Shown: positions 7,147 to 13,702 of the stretch, one piece after another
Numbering within the stretch: the stretch's first letter is position 1
How the letters are laid out: the number at the start of each line of letters is the position of its first letter
Assembly: GCA_002428885.1 (NCBI GenBank)
Contig: DIYE01000312.1
Coordinates: 13,811 to 27,512 of the forward strand
Reading direction: 5' to 3'
Length of the DNA stretch: 13,702 bases
Origin: Alphaproteobacteria bacterium UBA6062
GTDB taxonomy: Bacteria > Pseudomonadota > Alphaproteobacteria > Sneathiellales > Sneathiellaceae
Translations under genes and position numbers: made by a program
Notes under the pieces: generated by a model
What the model saw: the letters and a program-made list of their open reading frames with translations, nothing else
Databases searched by the model: none
Told to the model about the DNA's origin: nothing

Positions 7147-10100
7147 TTAAGAGCAACCGCTCGTGGAACCGCAGGTATCACATTTCATACAGGTACCGTT
7201 TCGAACCAGCGTGAAGTTTCCACATTCGCTGCAACTGTCCCCTTCATAGCCTTTCATCCGGGCTTCACGGACTTTATCAATTCGCGAGGAACCGCCGCTG
7301 GTTCCGCCGCCTGATGTGGCGCGCGGTGCTTTCGCAGAAGGAGCAGGGGGAGGTGTGATGCTCCCTGTCTGCGCCGGTGCTGCTTCGGCCATCTGTGCTC
7401 CGGCGGCCATCGTCATACCGGAAAGGCCGCCCTGCAATACCTGGAAGTTATTGGATCGTACATAACCGGTTGAGGTGAGATTAATCACGTTGTCCAGGGG
7501 CGTTGCTGCAGTTTCCTTAACTTCTTCATCGGAAATCTCGGCCTGGGCTTCTCCGCCGCCGATAGCGTCAATCTGCAGGTCATCGACAGCTACATGCGCC
7601 AGATCATTACGGCCGAGATAAGAGATAGCCAGTTCCCGGAAGAGGTAATCCAGAATGGACGTGGACATCTTGATCGCATCGTTTCCTTCCACGATACCGG
7701 AAGGTTCAAAGCGGGTGAATGTATAGGCTTCGACAAATTCTTCCAGCGGAACGCCGTATTGCAGGCCAATGGAGATGGCGATGGCAAAATTATTCATCAG
7801 ACTGCGGAAGGCGGCACCTTCCTTATGCATATCGATAAACAGTTCACCAATGGAGCCATCATCATATTCACCGGTTCTCAGGTAAACTTTATGTCCGCCG
7901 ACAACAGCTTTTTGGGTGTAACCCTTACGGCGGGTCGGCAGCTTTTTACGCTCACTGACCATGCGCTCCACGATCCGTTCGGCGACAACGGTGCTGGCAG
8001 CAGCAGGCGGAGCCTGAACCTGTTCTTCCATCTCCATTTCATCGTCTTCATCGACGGCAATGGCGGAAAGGGGCTGACTGAGTTTTGAGCCGTCCCGGTA
8101 AAGGGCATTGGCCTTGAGGCAAAGCTTCCAGGAAAGAAGATAAGCCTCTTTACAGTCTTCAACAGTGCTGCTGTTGGCCATATTGATGGTTTTGGATATA
8201 GCGCCGGAGATAAAGGGCTGTGACGCCGCCATCATGCGGATATGGCTTTCAACGGACAGAAGCCGTTTGCCTATCCGGCCGCATGGGTTGGCGCAATCGA
8301 AAACCGGAAGATGTTCTTCTTTAAGGATCGGTGCGCCTTCCAGGGTCATGGAACCGCAGCAAAAGGTATTAGCGGCTTCGATATCCTGTTTGCTGAAACC
8401 AATCGCGGCCAGCAGATCGAAGTTATAATCGTCCAGATCATCCGCGTCGAGACCCAGGGTTTCCATGCAGAATTCTTCGCCCAGGGTAAATTTGTTGAAA
8501 ACAAACTTGATATCGAAGCTTGAGGCGAGGCCTTTCTCGATCTCTTCCAGAAGTTCGTCGGTGAAGCCTTTCTCCCGCAATGTCTCATGATTGACGCCGG
8601 GAGCTTCCTGCAATGTACCGTGACCAACGGCATAGGAAACGATATCGCGAACTTCAGATCGACTGTAACCCAGGTTTTCCAGAGCTTCAGGAACAACGCG
8701 GTTGATGATTTTAAAGTAACCGCCGCCGGCCAGTTTCTTGAATTTAACAAGGGCGAAATCCGGCTCGATCCCCGTTGTGTCGCAGTCCATAACCAAGCCA
8801 ATGGTGCCTGTGGGTGCAATAACAGTGGATTGTGCATTCCTAAAGCCATGCTTTTCACCAAGCTCGAGAGCAGAGTCCCAGGCGGCAGTGGCGGCGTCCA
8901 GCAGATCCTGCTCCTGACAGTTGGCCAGGTCCAGCGGAACCGGTGTTACGGTCAGTCCTTCATAACCGGTGCTTTTGCCGTAAGCTGCATTTCTGTGGTT
9001 ACGGATAACCCGCAGCATATCTTTGGCATTTTTCTTGTAGCCCGGGAAAGCACCTAGTTCAGCGGCCATTTCCGCACTGGTTTTATAAGCCGTACCAGTC
9101 ATAAGCGCAGAGATGGCACCGCAGAGAGCCCGACCTTCATCTGAATCGTAGGATAACCCTTGCGACATCAGGAGGCCGCCAATATTGGCAAATCCAAGGC
9201 CCAGGGTACGGAATTTATAGGAAAGCCTGGCGATTTCTTCGGATGGGAACTGGGCCATCAGAACTGCGATTTCCAATGTAACGGTCCAAAGACGAACCGC
9301 ATGTTCGAAAGCTGCTACATCGAAGCTTTTATCCGGGCGGCGGAAATTCATCAGGTTCAAGGACGCTAGGTTACAGGCCGTGTCATCCAGGAACATATAT
9401 TCTGAGCAGGGGTTGGAGGCATTGATGCGTCCATCCTGGGGGCAGGTATGCCATTCATTGATCGTCGTATCATATTGCAGTCCGGGATCGGCTGACTGCC
9501 AGGCGCTCTCGCCAATCATTTCCCAAAGATCACGGGCTTTGACGGTTTTGGCAACTTTACCGTCTACCCGGCGGATCAGGTCCCAGTTTCCGTCATCCAG
9601 AACGGCCTGTACGAAGTCGTTGCTGATGCGGACGGAATTGTTGGAATTCTGGCCGGAGACTGTCAGATAGGCTTCTGAGTCCCAATCGGTGTTATAGGTG
9701 GAAAATTCTATTTCCGTATAGCCTTGCTTGGCGAACTGAATGACCCGCTGAATGTAATTCTCCGGCACCATGGCTTTGCGGGCACCAATAATCGCTTTAC
9801 GCAGTTCCGGATTTTCTGCCGTATTATAGGCTTCATCGCCTTCGATGGCCTGGCAGGCTGCGATGACGGCGTTCAGGTGCTTGCTGCAGAGTTTGGAACC
9901 GGCAACAAGGGCTGCGACTTTCTGTTCTTCAACCGCTTTCCACTGGATATATTCTTCAATATCGGGGTGATCGATATCCAGGGTCACCATTTTTGCGGCC
10001 CGCCGGGTGGTGCCGCCTGATTTAATTGCCCCGGCTGCCCGGTCGCCGATTTTTAGGAAGCTCATCAGGCCGGAAGATTTTCCGCCGCCGGACAGGCTTT

Positions 10101-10827
10101 CACCTTCACTGCGAACGTTGGAGAAGTTTGAGCCGGTGCCGGATCCGTATTTGAACAGGCGGGCTTCGCGAACCCAGAGATCCATGATACCGCCGTCATT
10201 GACCAGGTCATCATCAACGGACTGGATGAAACAGGCATGGGGCTGGGGATGTTCGTAAGAGTTGGCGGATTTCTTCAGTTTTCCGGTTTTGAAATCCACA
10301 TAGGAATGGCCCTGGGCCGGACCTGTAATACCGTATGCCCAATGCAGACCCGTATTAAACCATTGCGGTGAATTGGGCGCGCCCATCTGTTTGGCCAGCA
10401 TATAGCGCATTTCATCGAAATAGGCGGAAGCGTCTTCTTCCGTATCGAAATAGCCGCCTTTCCAGCCCCAATAGGTCCATGTACCGGCCAGTCGGTCAAA
10501 AACCTGCGTTGCTGATGTCTCGCCGCCGGAGCGTTCTTCATCAGGCAAGCCTTTCAGTGCGTCTTCATCAGCAACCTGGCGGGACAGCCATGTTGGAATA
10601 TCATCTTCCTGAACGGATTTAAGCCGGGCCGGAACACCTGCCTTACGGAAATATTTCTGGGCGATGATATCACAGGCAACCTGCGACCATTCAGACGGTA
10701 CATCTATATTGTCCAGCTTGAAAACGACGGAACCATCTGGATTTCGGATCTCGCTCGACGCCTGGCGAAACTTGATTTTCGCATAAGGTGATGAATTTTC
10801 ATCCGTAAAACGTCGAGAAATACGCAT
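7147..10827 (-). CDS. nrdJ: Adenosylcobalamin-dependent (class II) ribonucleotide reductase
   Basis: NrdJ reduces ribonucleotides to deoxyribonucleotides with a thiyl radical generated from adenosylcobalamin, so it needs no oxygen. The protein has 1226 residues, the long single-chain form. Key residues can be placed. The finger-loop motif NPCSE (472-476) supplies the thiyl radical Cys474, Asn472 and the general base Glu476. Cys199 (HACFIQS) and Cys485 (DTACNLASL) form the redox pair; the 11-residue step from 474 to 485 matches Thermotoga NrdJ. GSGTGSNFSNVR and APTGTIGLVMDCDTTGIEPD are further core motifs. An acidic linker lies near 923-935, and a Pro/Ala/Gly/Ser-rich linker precedes a Cys-rich tail (Cys1199, 1202, 1213, 1216, 1219, 1225). 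That tail is a likely zinc ribbon and swinging-arm reductant. ATG start with AAGGA 8 nt upstream. An NrdR-type operator overlaps its promoter. No nrdAB or nrdDG lies in the window. Confidence 0.97.
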   Translation of the reverse strand: MRISRRFTDENSSPYAKIKFRQASSEIRNPDGSVVFKLDNIDVPSEWSQVACDIIAQKYFRKAGVPARLKSVQEDDIPTWLSRQVADEDALKGLPDEERSGGETSATQVFDRLAGTWTYWGWKGGYFDTEEDASAYFDEMRYMLAKQMGAPNSPQWFNTGLHWAYGITGPAQGHSYVDFKTGKLKKSANSYEHPQPHACFIQSVDDDLVNDGGIMDLWVREARLFKYGSGTGSNFSNVRSEGESLSGGGKSSGLMSFLKIGDRAAGAIKSGGTTRRAAKMVTLDIDHPDIEEYIQWKAVEEQKVAALVAGSKLCSKHLNAVIAACQAIEGDEAYNTAENPELRKAIIGARKAMVPENYIQRVIQFAKQGYTEIEFSTYNTDWDSEAYLTVSGQNSNNSVRISNDFVQAVLDDGNWDLIRRVDGKVAKTVKARDLWEMIGESAWQSADPGLQYDTTINEWHTCPQDGRINASNPCSEYMFLDDTACNLASLNLMNFRRPDKSFDVAAFEHAVRLWTVTLEIAVLMAQFPSEEIARLSYKFRTLGLGFANIGGLLMSQGLSYDSDEGRALCGAISALMTGTAYKTSAEMAAELGAFPGYKKNAKDMLRVIRNHRNAAYGKSTGYEGLTVTPVPLDLANCQEQDLLDAATAAWDSALELGEKHGFRNAQSTVIAPTGTIGLVMDCDTTGIEPDFALVKFKKLAGGGYFKIINRVVPEALENLGYSRSEVRDIVSYAVGHGTLQEAPGVNHETLREKGFTDELLEEIEKGLASSFDIKFVFNKFTLGEEFCMETLGLDADDLDDYNFDLLAAIGFSKQDIEAANTFCCGSMTLEGAPILKEEHLPVFDCANPCGRIGKRLLSVESHIRMMAASQPFISGAISKTINMANSSTVEDCKEAYLLSWKLCLKANALYRDGSKLSQPLSAIAVDEDDEMEMEEQVQAPPAAASTVVAERIVERMVSERKKLPTRRKGYTQKAVVGGHKVYLRTGEYDDGSIGELFIDMHKEGAAFRSLMNNFAIAISIGLQYGVPLEEFVEAYTFTRFEPSGIVEGNDAIKMSTSILDYLFRELAISYLGRNDLAHVAVDDLQIDAIGGGEAQAEISDEEVKETAATPLDNVINLTSTGYVRSNNFQVLQGGLSGMTMAAGAQMAEAAPAQTGSITPPPAPSAKAPRATSGGGTSGGSSRIDKVREARMKGYEGDSCSECGNFTLVRNGTCMKCDTCGSTSGCS

Positions 10828-10888
10828 ATTTAAAGTCCTTAATCAGAAATCCCCAACCAGTGCGCCAAAAGGTTTGAAACGCTACGTT

Positions 10889-10909
10889 CCAGCAGGTCCC
10901 GACTGCCAG
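10889..10909 (-). other. Small stem-loop in the nrdJ leader
   Basis: In the leftward transcript CUGGCAG and CUGCUGG can pair over 7 bp, including two G-U wobbles, around a 7-nt loop. It lies in the predicted leader of about 95 nt. No U-run follows, so it is not a terminator. It has a faint likeness to the B12 box of cobalamin riboswitches, but the spacing is wrong and the leader is too short. Function unknown; it may be chance. Confidence 0.3.
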
Positions 10910-10925
10910 CATTTCATGACATCGA

Positions 10926-10941
10926 ACACTATATATAGTGT
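10926..10941. promoter_or_regulatory. NrdR box (perfect palindrome) upstream of nrdJ
   Basis: ACACTATATATAGTGT is a perfect 16-bp palindrome that matches the known NrdR operator consensus (ACAC, an AT-rich centre, GTGT). It lies about 100 bp before the nrdJ ATG and covers the predicted -10 element. NrdR is the nucleotide-sensing repressor of ribonucleotide reductase genes, so it should shut nrdJ off when dATP is plentiful. nrdR itself is not in this window. Confidence 0.88.
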
Positions 10942-10956
10942 CCGTGTCTCTTTCAG
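10928..10956 (-). promoter_or_regulatory. Predicted sigma-70 promoter of nrdJ
   Basis: On the minus strand CTGAAA (10956-10951, 4 of 6 to TTGACA) is followed after exactly 17 bp by TATAGT (10933-10928, 5 of 6 to TATAAT). Transcription would begin near 10921, giving a leader of about 95 nt. The -10 lies inside the perfect NrdR box and the -35 abuts the degenerate second box, the layout expected for repression by NrdR. An alternative TTGACT further upstream at about 10994-10989 has a poor -10 partner. Confidence 0.65.
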
Positions 10957-10971
10957 ACGCTAGGATCGTGC
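10957..10971. promoter_or_regulatory. Probable second, degenerate NrdR box
   Basis: On the minus strand this 15-bp site reads GCACGATCCTAGCGT. Each half agrees with the NrdR consensus at about 5 of 8 positions (CAC-AT on one side, TAG-GT on the other). It is one base shorter than the perfect box. It is separated from that box by 15 bp, which fits the usual spacing of paired NrdR boxes of about three helical turns between centres. Alone it would not be called; the position makes it plausible. Confidence 0.5.
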
Positions 10972-10973
10972 CC

Positions 10974-11321
10974 TTGGCTTTTTGGGAAGTCAACAGCCAT
11001 ATGATGCAACATGTGGTATGGAGAAAAGTCTTCGGCGTCTACATGTCGTTGAATGTGGCAGTTTTGTGTCACCTGTCAGGGCGCAAGCAAAAAATGCGCT
11101 TCAGAATTTTTTTTCCCTGGGTGACCCAAAAAACACATTCGGGTCGTTAACTATATTTGCAACCAGAATCACAAGAGCGATCGGCATGTGCGAAATGAAG
11201 CGACAGGATCGGCACAGATTCATTGAAAATTGATGATTTTGTATCAAGTTAGACTGGACGGGCAGGGACTGGAATGCCATATTCCTGCGAAATTCTGAGT
11301 TTTCTGACGGAAGAGATAACC
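10974..11321. other. Intergenic stretch before the NDUFA12-family gene
   Basis: About 350 bp with no convincing gene. Short open frames here (such as 10938-11150 and 10982-11233) have no good ribosome-binding site, begin inside or beside the nrdJ control region, and give unfamiliar proteins. Homopolymer runs of T and A occur near 11108-11134. The promoter for the rightward genes must lie here, but I cannot pick a -35/-10 pair with confidence. No tRNA or recognisable riboswitch was seen; a small RNA cannot be excluded. Confidence 0.5.
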
Positions 11322-11687
11322 ATGGCAACGCTGGGCACAAGATTGTTTACCTGGTGGAAAGGCGAACAGGTTGGTGAAGACCCGTTCGGCAACCGGTATT
11401 TCAAAGAGAAGGGAAAACCGACGGGCCCTCTTGGGAGAGAGCGCAGATGGGTCCTTTATAAAGGAAGCCCTGAAGCGTCCAAAGTCCCGGCCGCCTGGCA
11501 TATCTGGCTCCATTATACCACAAACCAGTTGCCGGATGAGCAGGCTGTCGAAGTGAATGCCTGGGAAGAGGAACACCTGCCGAACCTCACCGGAACGGAG
11601 TTTGCGTATCATCCGGGCGGCGCTGTAAATACAGCCGGCGAGCGGCAGAAGGCCACAACGGACTATGAGGCCTGGAAGCCTGAATAA
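11322..11687 (+). CDS. NDUFA12-family NADH:ubiquinone oxidoreductase accessory subunit
   Basis: This 121-residue protein belongs to the family of the mitochondrial complex I accessory subunit NDUFA12 (B17.2), which alphaproteobacteria carry as a supernumerary subunit beside the fourteen core Nuo proteins. Family features in order are GTRLFTWWKGEQVG-D-FGNRYF (residues 5-27), RRWVLYKG (41-48), EASKVPAAWHIWLH (51-64), and a polar tail. There is no signal peptide or membrane segment; it should bind the peripheral arm at the inner membrane's cytoplasmic face. I chose the ATG at 11322 over the in-frame ATG at 11274 because ACGGAAGAG sits at good distance before it and the family begins at this point. 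It is 64 nt upstream of mlaD. Location away from nuo genes is usual for this protein. Confidence 0.92.
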   Translation: MATLGTRLFTWWKGEQVGEDPFGNRYFKEKGKPTGPLGRERRWVLYKGSPEASKVPAAWHIWLHYTTNQLPDEQAVEVNAWEEEHLPNLTGTEFAYHPGGAVNTAGERQKATTDYEAWKPE

Positions 11688-11751
11688 GGGCCTTTAAAAA
11701 GCCACGCTGCTTATAAAAAATAGATATAACGACCAGAACGGGGACAAGGAT

Positions 11752-12219
11752 TTGGGAAATAATATTGTTGAAACCATTATCGGGGGCGTTGTCCTCGCTT
11801 TTGCAACGATCTTTCTAATCTTTGCTTATCGGACAGCCGATCTTAATACTGGCGGTAACGGCCTGAACTTGACGGCCCGCTTTGACAAAATTGACGGTTT
11901 GCAAGTCGGTAGCGACGTTCGCATGAGCGGCATCAAGGTTGGTACTGTCGTTAGCCAGATGTTGGACAAGGAAACTTTTCAGGCCATTGTTGGTATCAGC
12001 ATAGAAGATGGCATTGTTCTGCCGGAAGATACCGCTGCCAAGATTGCCTCTGAAAGCCTTCTGGGCGGGAGTTATATGGATCTGGAACCAGGCGGCGCTG
12101 AAGAAATCCTTGAAGCAGGGGACGAGATTACCTTTACCCAGAGCTCCGTCAGTCTGATGGACCTGATCGGGCAGGCAATTTTTAGTGCCGGCTCCGGCGG
12201 TGATGAGAAGAAAGAGTAA
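11752..12219 (+). CDS. mlaD: MlaD-family (MCE domain) outer-membrane lipid asymmetry protein
   Basis: MlaD is the periplasmic, membrane-anchored substrate-binding part of the MlaFEDB ABC transporter, which moves phospholipids between outer and inner membranes. The 155 residues show the usual plan: VETIIGGVVLAF opening an N-terminal membrane helix (about 9-26), then one MCE domain at about 37-115 (FDKIDGLQVGSDVRMSGIKVG, then LLGGSYMDLEPGG). The only credible start is TTG at 11752: no ATG or GTG lies in frame upstream before a stop, and the family begins with just this NNIVET-like stretch. AAGGA at 11746-11750 leaves only one base before the TTG, an unusually tight spacing. The stop overlaps the next gene's ATG (TAATG), so the two are translationally coupled. 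mlaE, mlaF and mlaB are not in the window; an isolated mlaD here is seen in other alphaproteobacteria. Confidence 0.92.
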   Translation: MGNNIVETIIGGVVLAFATIFLIFAYRTADLNTGGNGLNLTARFDKIDGLQVGSDVRMSGIKVGTVVSQMLDKETFQAIVGISIEDGIVLPEDTAAKIASESLLGGSYMDLEPGGAEEILEAGDEITFTQSSVSLMDLIGQAIFSAGSGGDEKKE

Positions 12220-12629
12220 TGCGGCTTTTTCTGCGCGTTTGTGTTACGGGTTTTCTGGCCATTTCTTCACTGACATCTGCGTTTGTCTATGCGGCGTCCA
12301 TTCCCGGCGAAGCATCTGTTTTGCGGGCTTTGGACAAAGTAACAGCACGGACCCTGGATCTGGTGGTTCCTATTGGTGAGACGGTCCGCTATGGAACGTT
12401 GGAAATTACCAGTCGGCAATGCTTAAAAAAACCGCCGGAAGAAACACCGGAAACATCCACTTTCCTTGAAATAAGGGAATTGAAAAGCGATGAAGAGCCG
12501 ATAACGGTGTTCAGCGGTTGGATGTTCGCATCAAGTCCGGCGTTAAACGCCCTGGAACATCCGGTTTATGATGTCTGGGTGATCGACTGCAAAATTTCAG
12601 ACGGTGGTGTTTCCGGATCCAAAGAATAA
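12219..12629 (+). CDS. DUF2155 secreted protein
   Basis: A 136-residue protein of the uncharacterised alphaproteobacterial DUF2155 family. A signal peptide is clear: Arg2 and Arg6, a hydrophobic core at about 7-24, and a VYA|A cleavage site after residue 25. The mature domain has LDKVTAR (38-44), an FG-like YGTLEITSRQC (58-68), FSGWMFASSP (98-107) and LEHPVYDVWVIDC (112-124). Cys68 and Cys124 are the only mature cysteines and could form a disulfide in the periplasm. The start ATG overlaps the mlaD stop by one base, implying coupling. The 3' end overlaps convergent aat by 64 bp. Linkage to mlaD hints at an envelope role, but no function is established by the sequence. Confidence 0.9.
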   Translation: MRLFLRVCVTGFLAISSLTSAFVYAASIPGEASVLRALDKVTARTLDLVVPIGETVRYGTLEITSRQCLKKPPEETPETSTFLEIRELKSDEEPITVFSGWMFASSPALNALEHPVYDVWVIDCKISDGGVSGSKE

Positions 12630-13216
12630 AAATCTCCTTCTGATCCAAGGGCTTCATCAAGCCTCCGGTGATACTCTTCCCGTGAAATTTCGACGGCACC
12701 GAGACTGGCCAGATGGTCTGTCAGAAACTGTGTATCAAGCAGTCTGTATCCGCCTTTATTGAGACGGGCAACCAGATAGGTAAGGGCAATCTTACTGGCA
12801 TTCGAGCGCCTGGAGAACATGCTTTCCCCGCAAAAGACCGAGGCGAAGGAAACACCATATAGGCCGCCAACCAGCTCTTCTCCCTCCCAGCACTCAATGG
12901 AATGGGCATTGCCGCTTAAATGGAGTTCGGTATAAAGATCCAGAATGGTTCTGTTGATCCAGGTACTGGCGCGCCCGTCAAGAGGTTCGGCGCAGGCTTT
13001 CATAACCTGCCGGAAACAGGTATCAACCGTTATCCTGTAGGGCTGTTTTCGGATGGTTTTTGCGAGGCTTCTGGAAACATGGAAATTATCCAGGGGAAAG
13101 ATGCCTCGTTTTTCAGGATCGACCCAGAATAAATCCGGGTCGTCCCTTGATTCCGACATCGGGAAAATCCCGTGCGTATAAGCATTTAACAGAATCTCTG
13201 GTGTTAGAGCAGGCAT
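12566..13216 (-). CDS. aat: Leucyl/phenylalanyl-tRNA--protein transferase
   Basis: Aat adds Leu or Phe from aminoacyl-tRNA to the N-terminus of proteins that begin with Lys or Arg, marking them for ClpS/ClpAP degradation (bacterial N-end rule). The length of 216 residues is normal. Family motifs are LLNAYTHGIFPM near the N-terminus, FWVDPEKRGIFPL, FHVSRSL, NAHSIECWEG, LVGGLYGVSFASVFCGESMFSR split across the core, and LLDTQFLTDHL. The start ATG gives the canonical beginning; the ribosome-binding site is weak, and reading probably follows from accC, which ends 20 nt upstream. The last 20 residues, ending ILQSITQTS, are encoded antisense to the end of the DUF2155 gene. Confidence 0.96.
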   Translation of the reverse strand: MPALTPEILLNAYTHGIFPMSESRDDPDLFWVDPEKRGIFPLDNFHVSRSLAKTIRKQPYRITVDTCFRQVMKACAEPLDGRASTWINRTILDLYTELHLSGNAHSIECWEGEELVGGLYGVSFASVFCGESMFSRRSNASKIALTYLVARLNKGGYRLLDTQFLTDHLASLGAVEISREEYHRRLDEALGSEGDFYSLDPETPPSEILQSITQTS

Positions 13217-13236
13217 CTGCTTAAGGCATCCCGGCT

Positions 13237-13702
13237 CTAATTCCGGTCTTCGATAAATTTCTCCAACCAGTGAATATTGTAATCACCTGCGATAAAATCA
13301 TCATTCTGGATAAGCTGCTGATGCAGCGGCAGGGTTGTCTTAATCCCGCCAACCACAAATTCTTCCAATGCGCGATCCAGACGCTTCAGGCATTCATGAC
13401 GGTTTGCGCCATGAACGATCAGCTTGGCAATCAGGCTGTCATAATAAGGGGGAACATTATATCCGGAATATAAAGCAGAATCGACCCGAACCCCAAGGCC
13501 GCCAGGGGCGTGGAATTCAAGGACCGGCCCCGGAGAGGCTGCAAAGGTCGTTGGATCCTCCGCCGTAATCCGGCATTCAATGGAGTGACCGGAAAATTTG
13601 ATGTCATCCTGGGTGAGGGTGAGTTTATGGCCTGCTGCCACATTGATCTGCTCGCGGACCAGGTCGATGCCGGTGATCATTTCCGTTACCGGATGCTCCA
13701 CC
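13237..13702 (-). CDS. accC: Acetyl-CoA carboxylase biotin carboxylase, C-terminal part (5' end outside window)
   Basis: AccC uses ATP and bicarbonate to carboxylate biotin on AccB, the first step of fatty-acid synthesis. The window holds about the last 155 residues. VEHPVTEMITGIDLV, just after the ATP-grasp active-site region, opens the fragment; GHSIECRITAEDP and YNVPPYYDSLIAKLIVHG follow, all typical of biotin carboxylases. The codon at 13701-13699 is an internal Val GTG, not a start, since the frame runs off the edge. It precedes aat by 20 nt on the same strand, implying an accC-aat transcript, with accB probably further upstream. A pyruvate or propionyl-CoA carboxylase subunit is less likely because the protein ends at the biotin-carboxylase C-terminus. 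Confidence 0.93.
   Translation of the reverse strand, partial: VEHPVTEMITGIDLVREQINVAAGHKLTLTQDDIKFSGHSIECRITAEDPTTFAASPGPVLEFHAPGGLGVRVDSALYSGYNVPPYYDSLIAKLIVHGANRHECLKRLDRALEEFVVGGIKTTLPLHQQLIQNDDFIAGDYNIHWLEKFIEDRN

Noticed and set aside
10828..10925. Possible cobalamin riboswitch in the nrdJ leader (minus strand has AGTCGGGACCTGC, recalling the B12 box)
   Set aside because: The predicted leader is only about 95 nt, roughly half the size of a cobalamin riboswitch. The likeness needs a gap inside the box, and the other conserved blocks are missing. A covariance-model search would settle it.
10938..11233. Two overlapping rightward open frames of 70 and 83 codons (10938-11150 and 10982-11233)
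   Set aside because: They start within or next to the nrdJ promoter at non-ATG codons, lack ribosome-binding sites, and give proteins with no recognisable family or domain.
11688..11751. Possible terminator between the NDUFA12 gene and mlaD (GGCCTTTAAAAAGCC)
   Set aside because: Only about 3 bp can pair with a workable loop and no U-run follows, so readthrough into mlaD is likely.

Overview
The window is a block of housekeeping genes from the chromosome of an alphaproteobacterium of moderate GC (about half by eye). The evidence is the gene order and several families typical of that class: an NDUFA12-type complex I accessory protein, a secreted DUF2155 protein beside mlaD and aat, a ppk1-ppx-rnd-aspS neighbourhood, and a long (1226 aa) B12-dependent ribonucleotide reductase. 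The order resembles Rhodospirillales- or Sneathiella-like genomes, but the genus cannot be fixed from this window. I see no insertion sequence, phage gene, CRISPR array, tRNA, rRNA or toxin-antitoxin pair, and no abrupt change in composition.

Left part (1-5270): the 3' end of ppk1 (polyphosphate synthesis) is followed 51 nt later by ppx (polyphosphate breakdown), so both arms of polyphosphate turnover sit together. ppx converges on rnd (RNase D), and their 3' ends overlap by 17 bp. rnd and aspS (aspartyl-tRNA synthetase) are divergent across a 205-bp gap that holds a perfect 7-bp inverted repeat. aspS ends at a clear intrinsic terminator.

Middle (5348-10973): a soluble PAS / degenerate GGDEF / EAL protein, probably a cyclic-di-GMP phosphodiesterase, converges on nrdJ. 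One hairpin between them looks like a two-way terminator. Upstream of nrdJ is a perfect 16-bp palindrome matching the NrdR box. It overlaps a good -10 element, and a degenerate second box lies 15 bp away. This predicts NrdR control of class II deoxynucleotide synthesis.

Right part (11322-13702): an NDUFA12-family gene, mlaD and a DUF2155 gene run rightwards and meet the leftward accC-aat pair. DUF2155 and aat overlap tail to tail by 64 bp, and the overlap includes residues of DUF2155 that look conserved.

No wholly new system is apparent. The points most worth checking are the NrdR operator on a B12-dependent reductase, the long antisense overlap of aat and DUF2155, the c-di-GMP enzyme with its dead GGDEF domain, and residues suggesting a non-discriminating AspRS.
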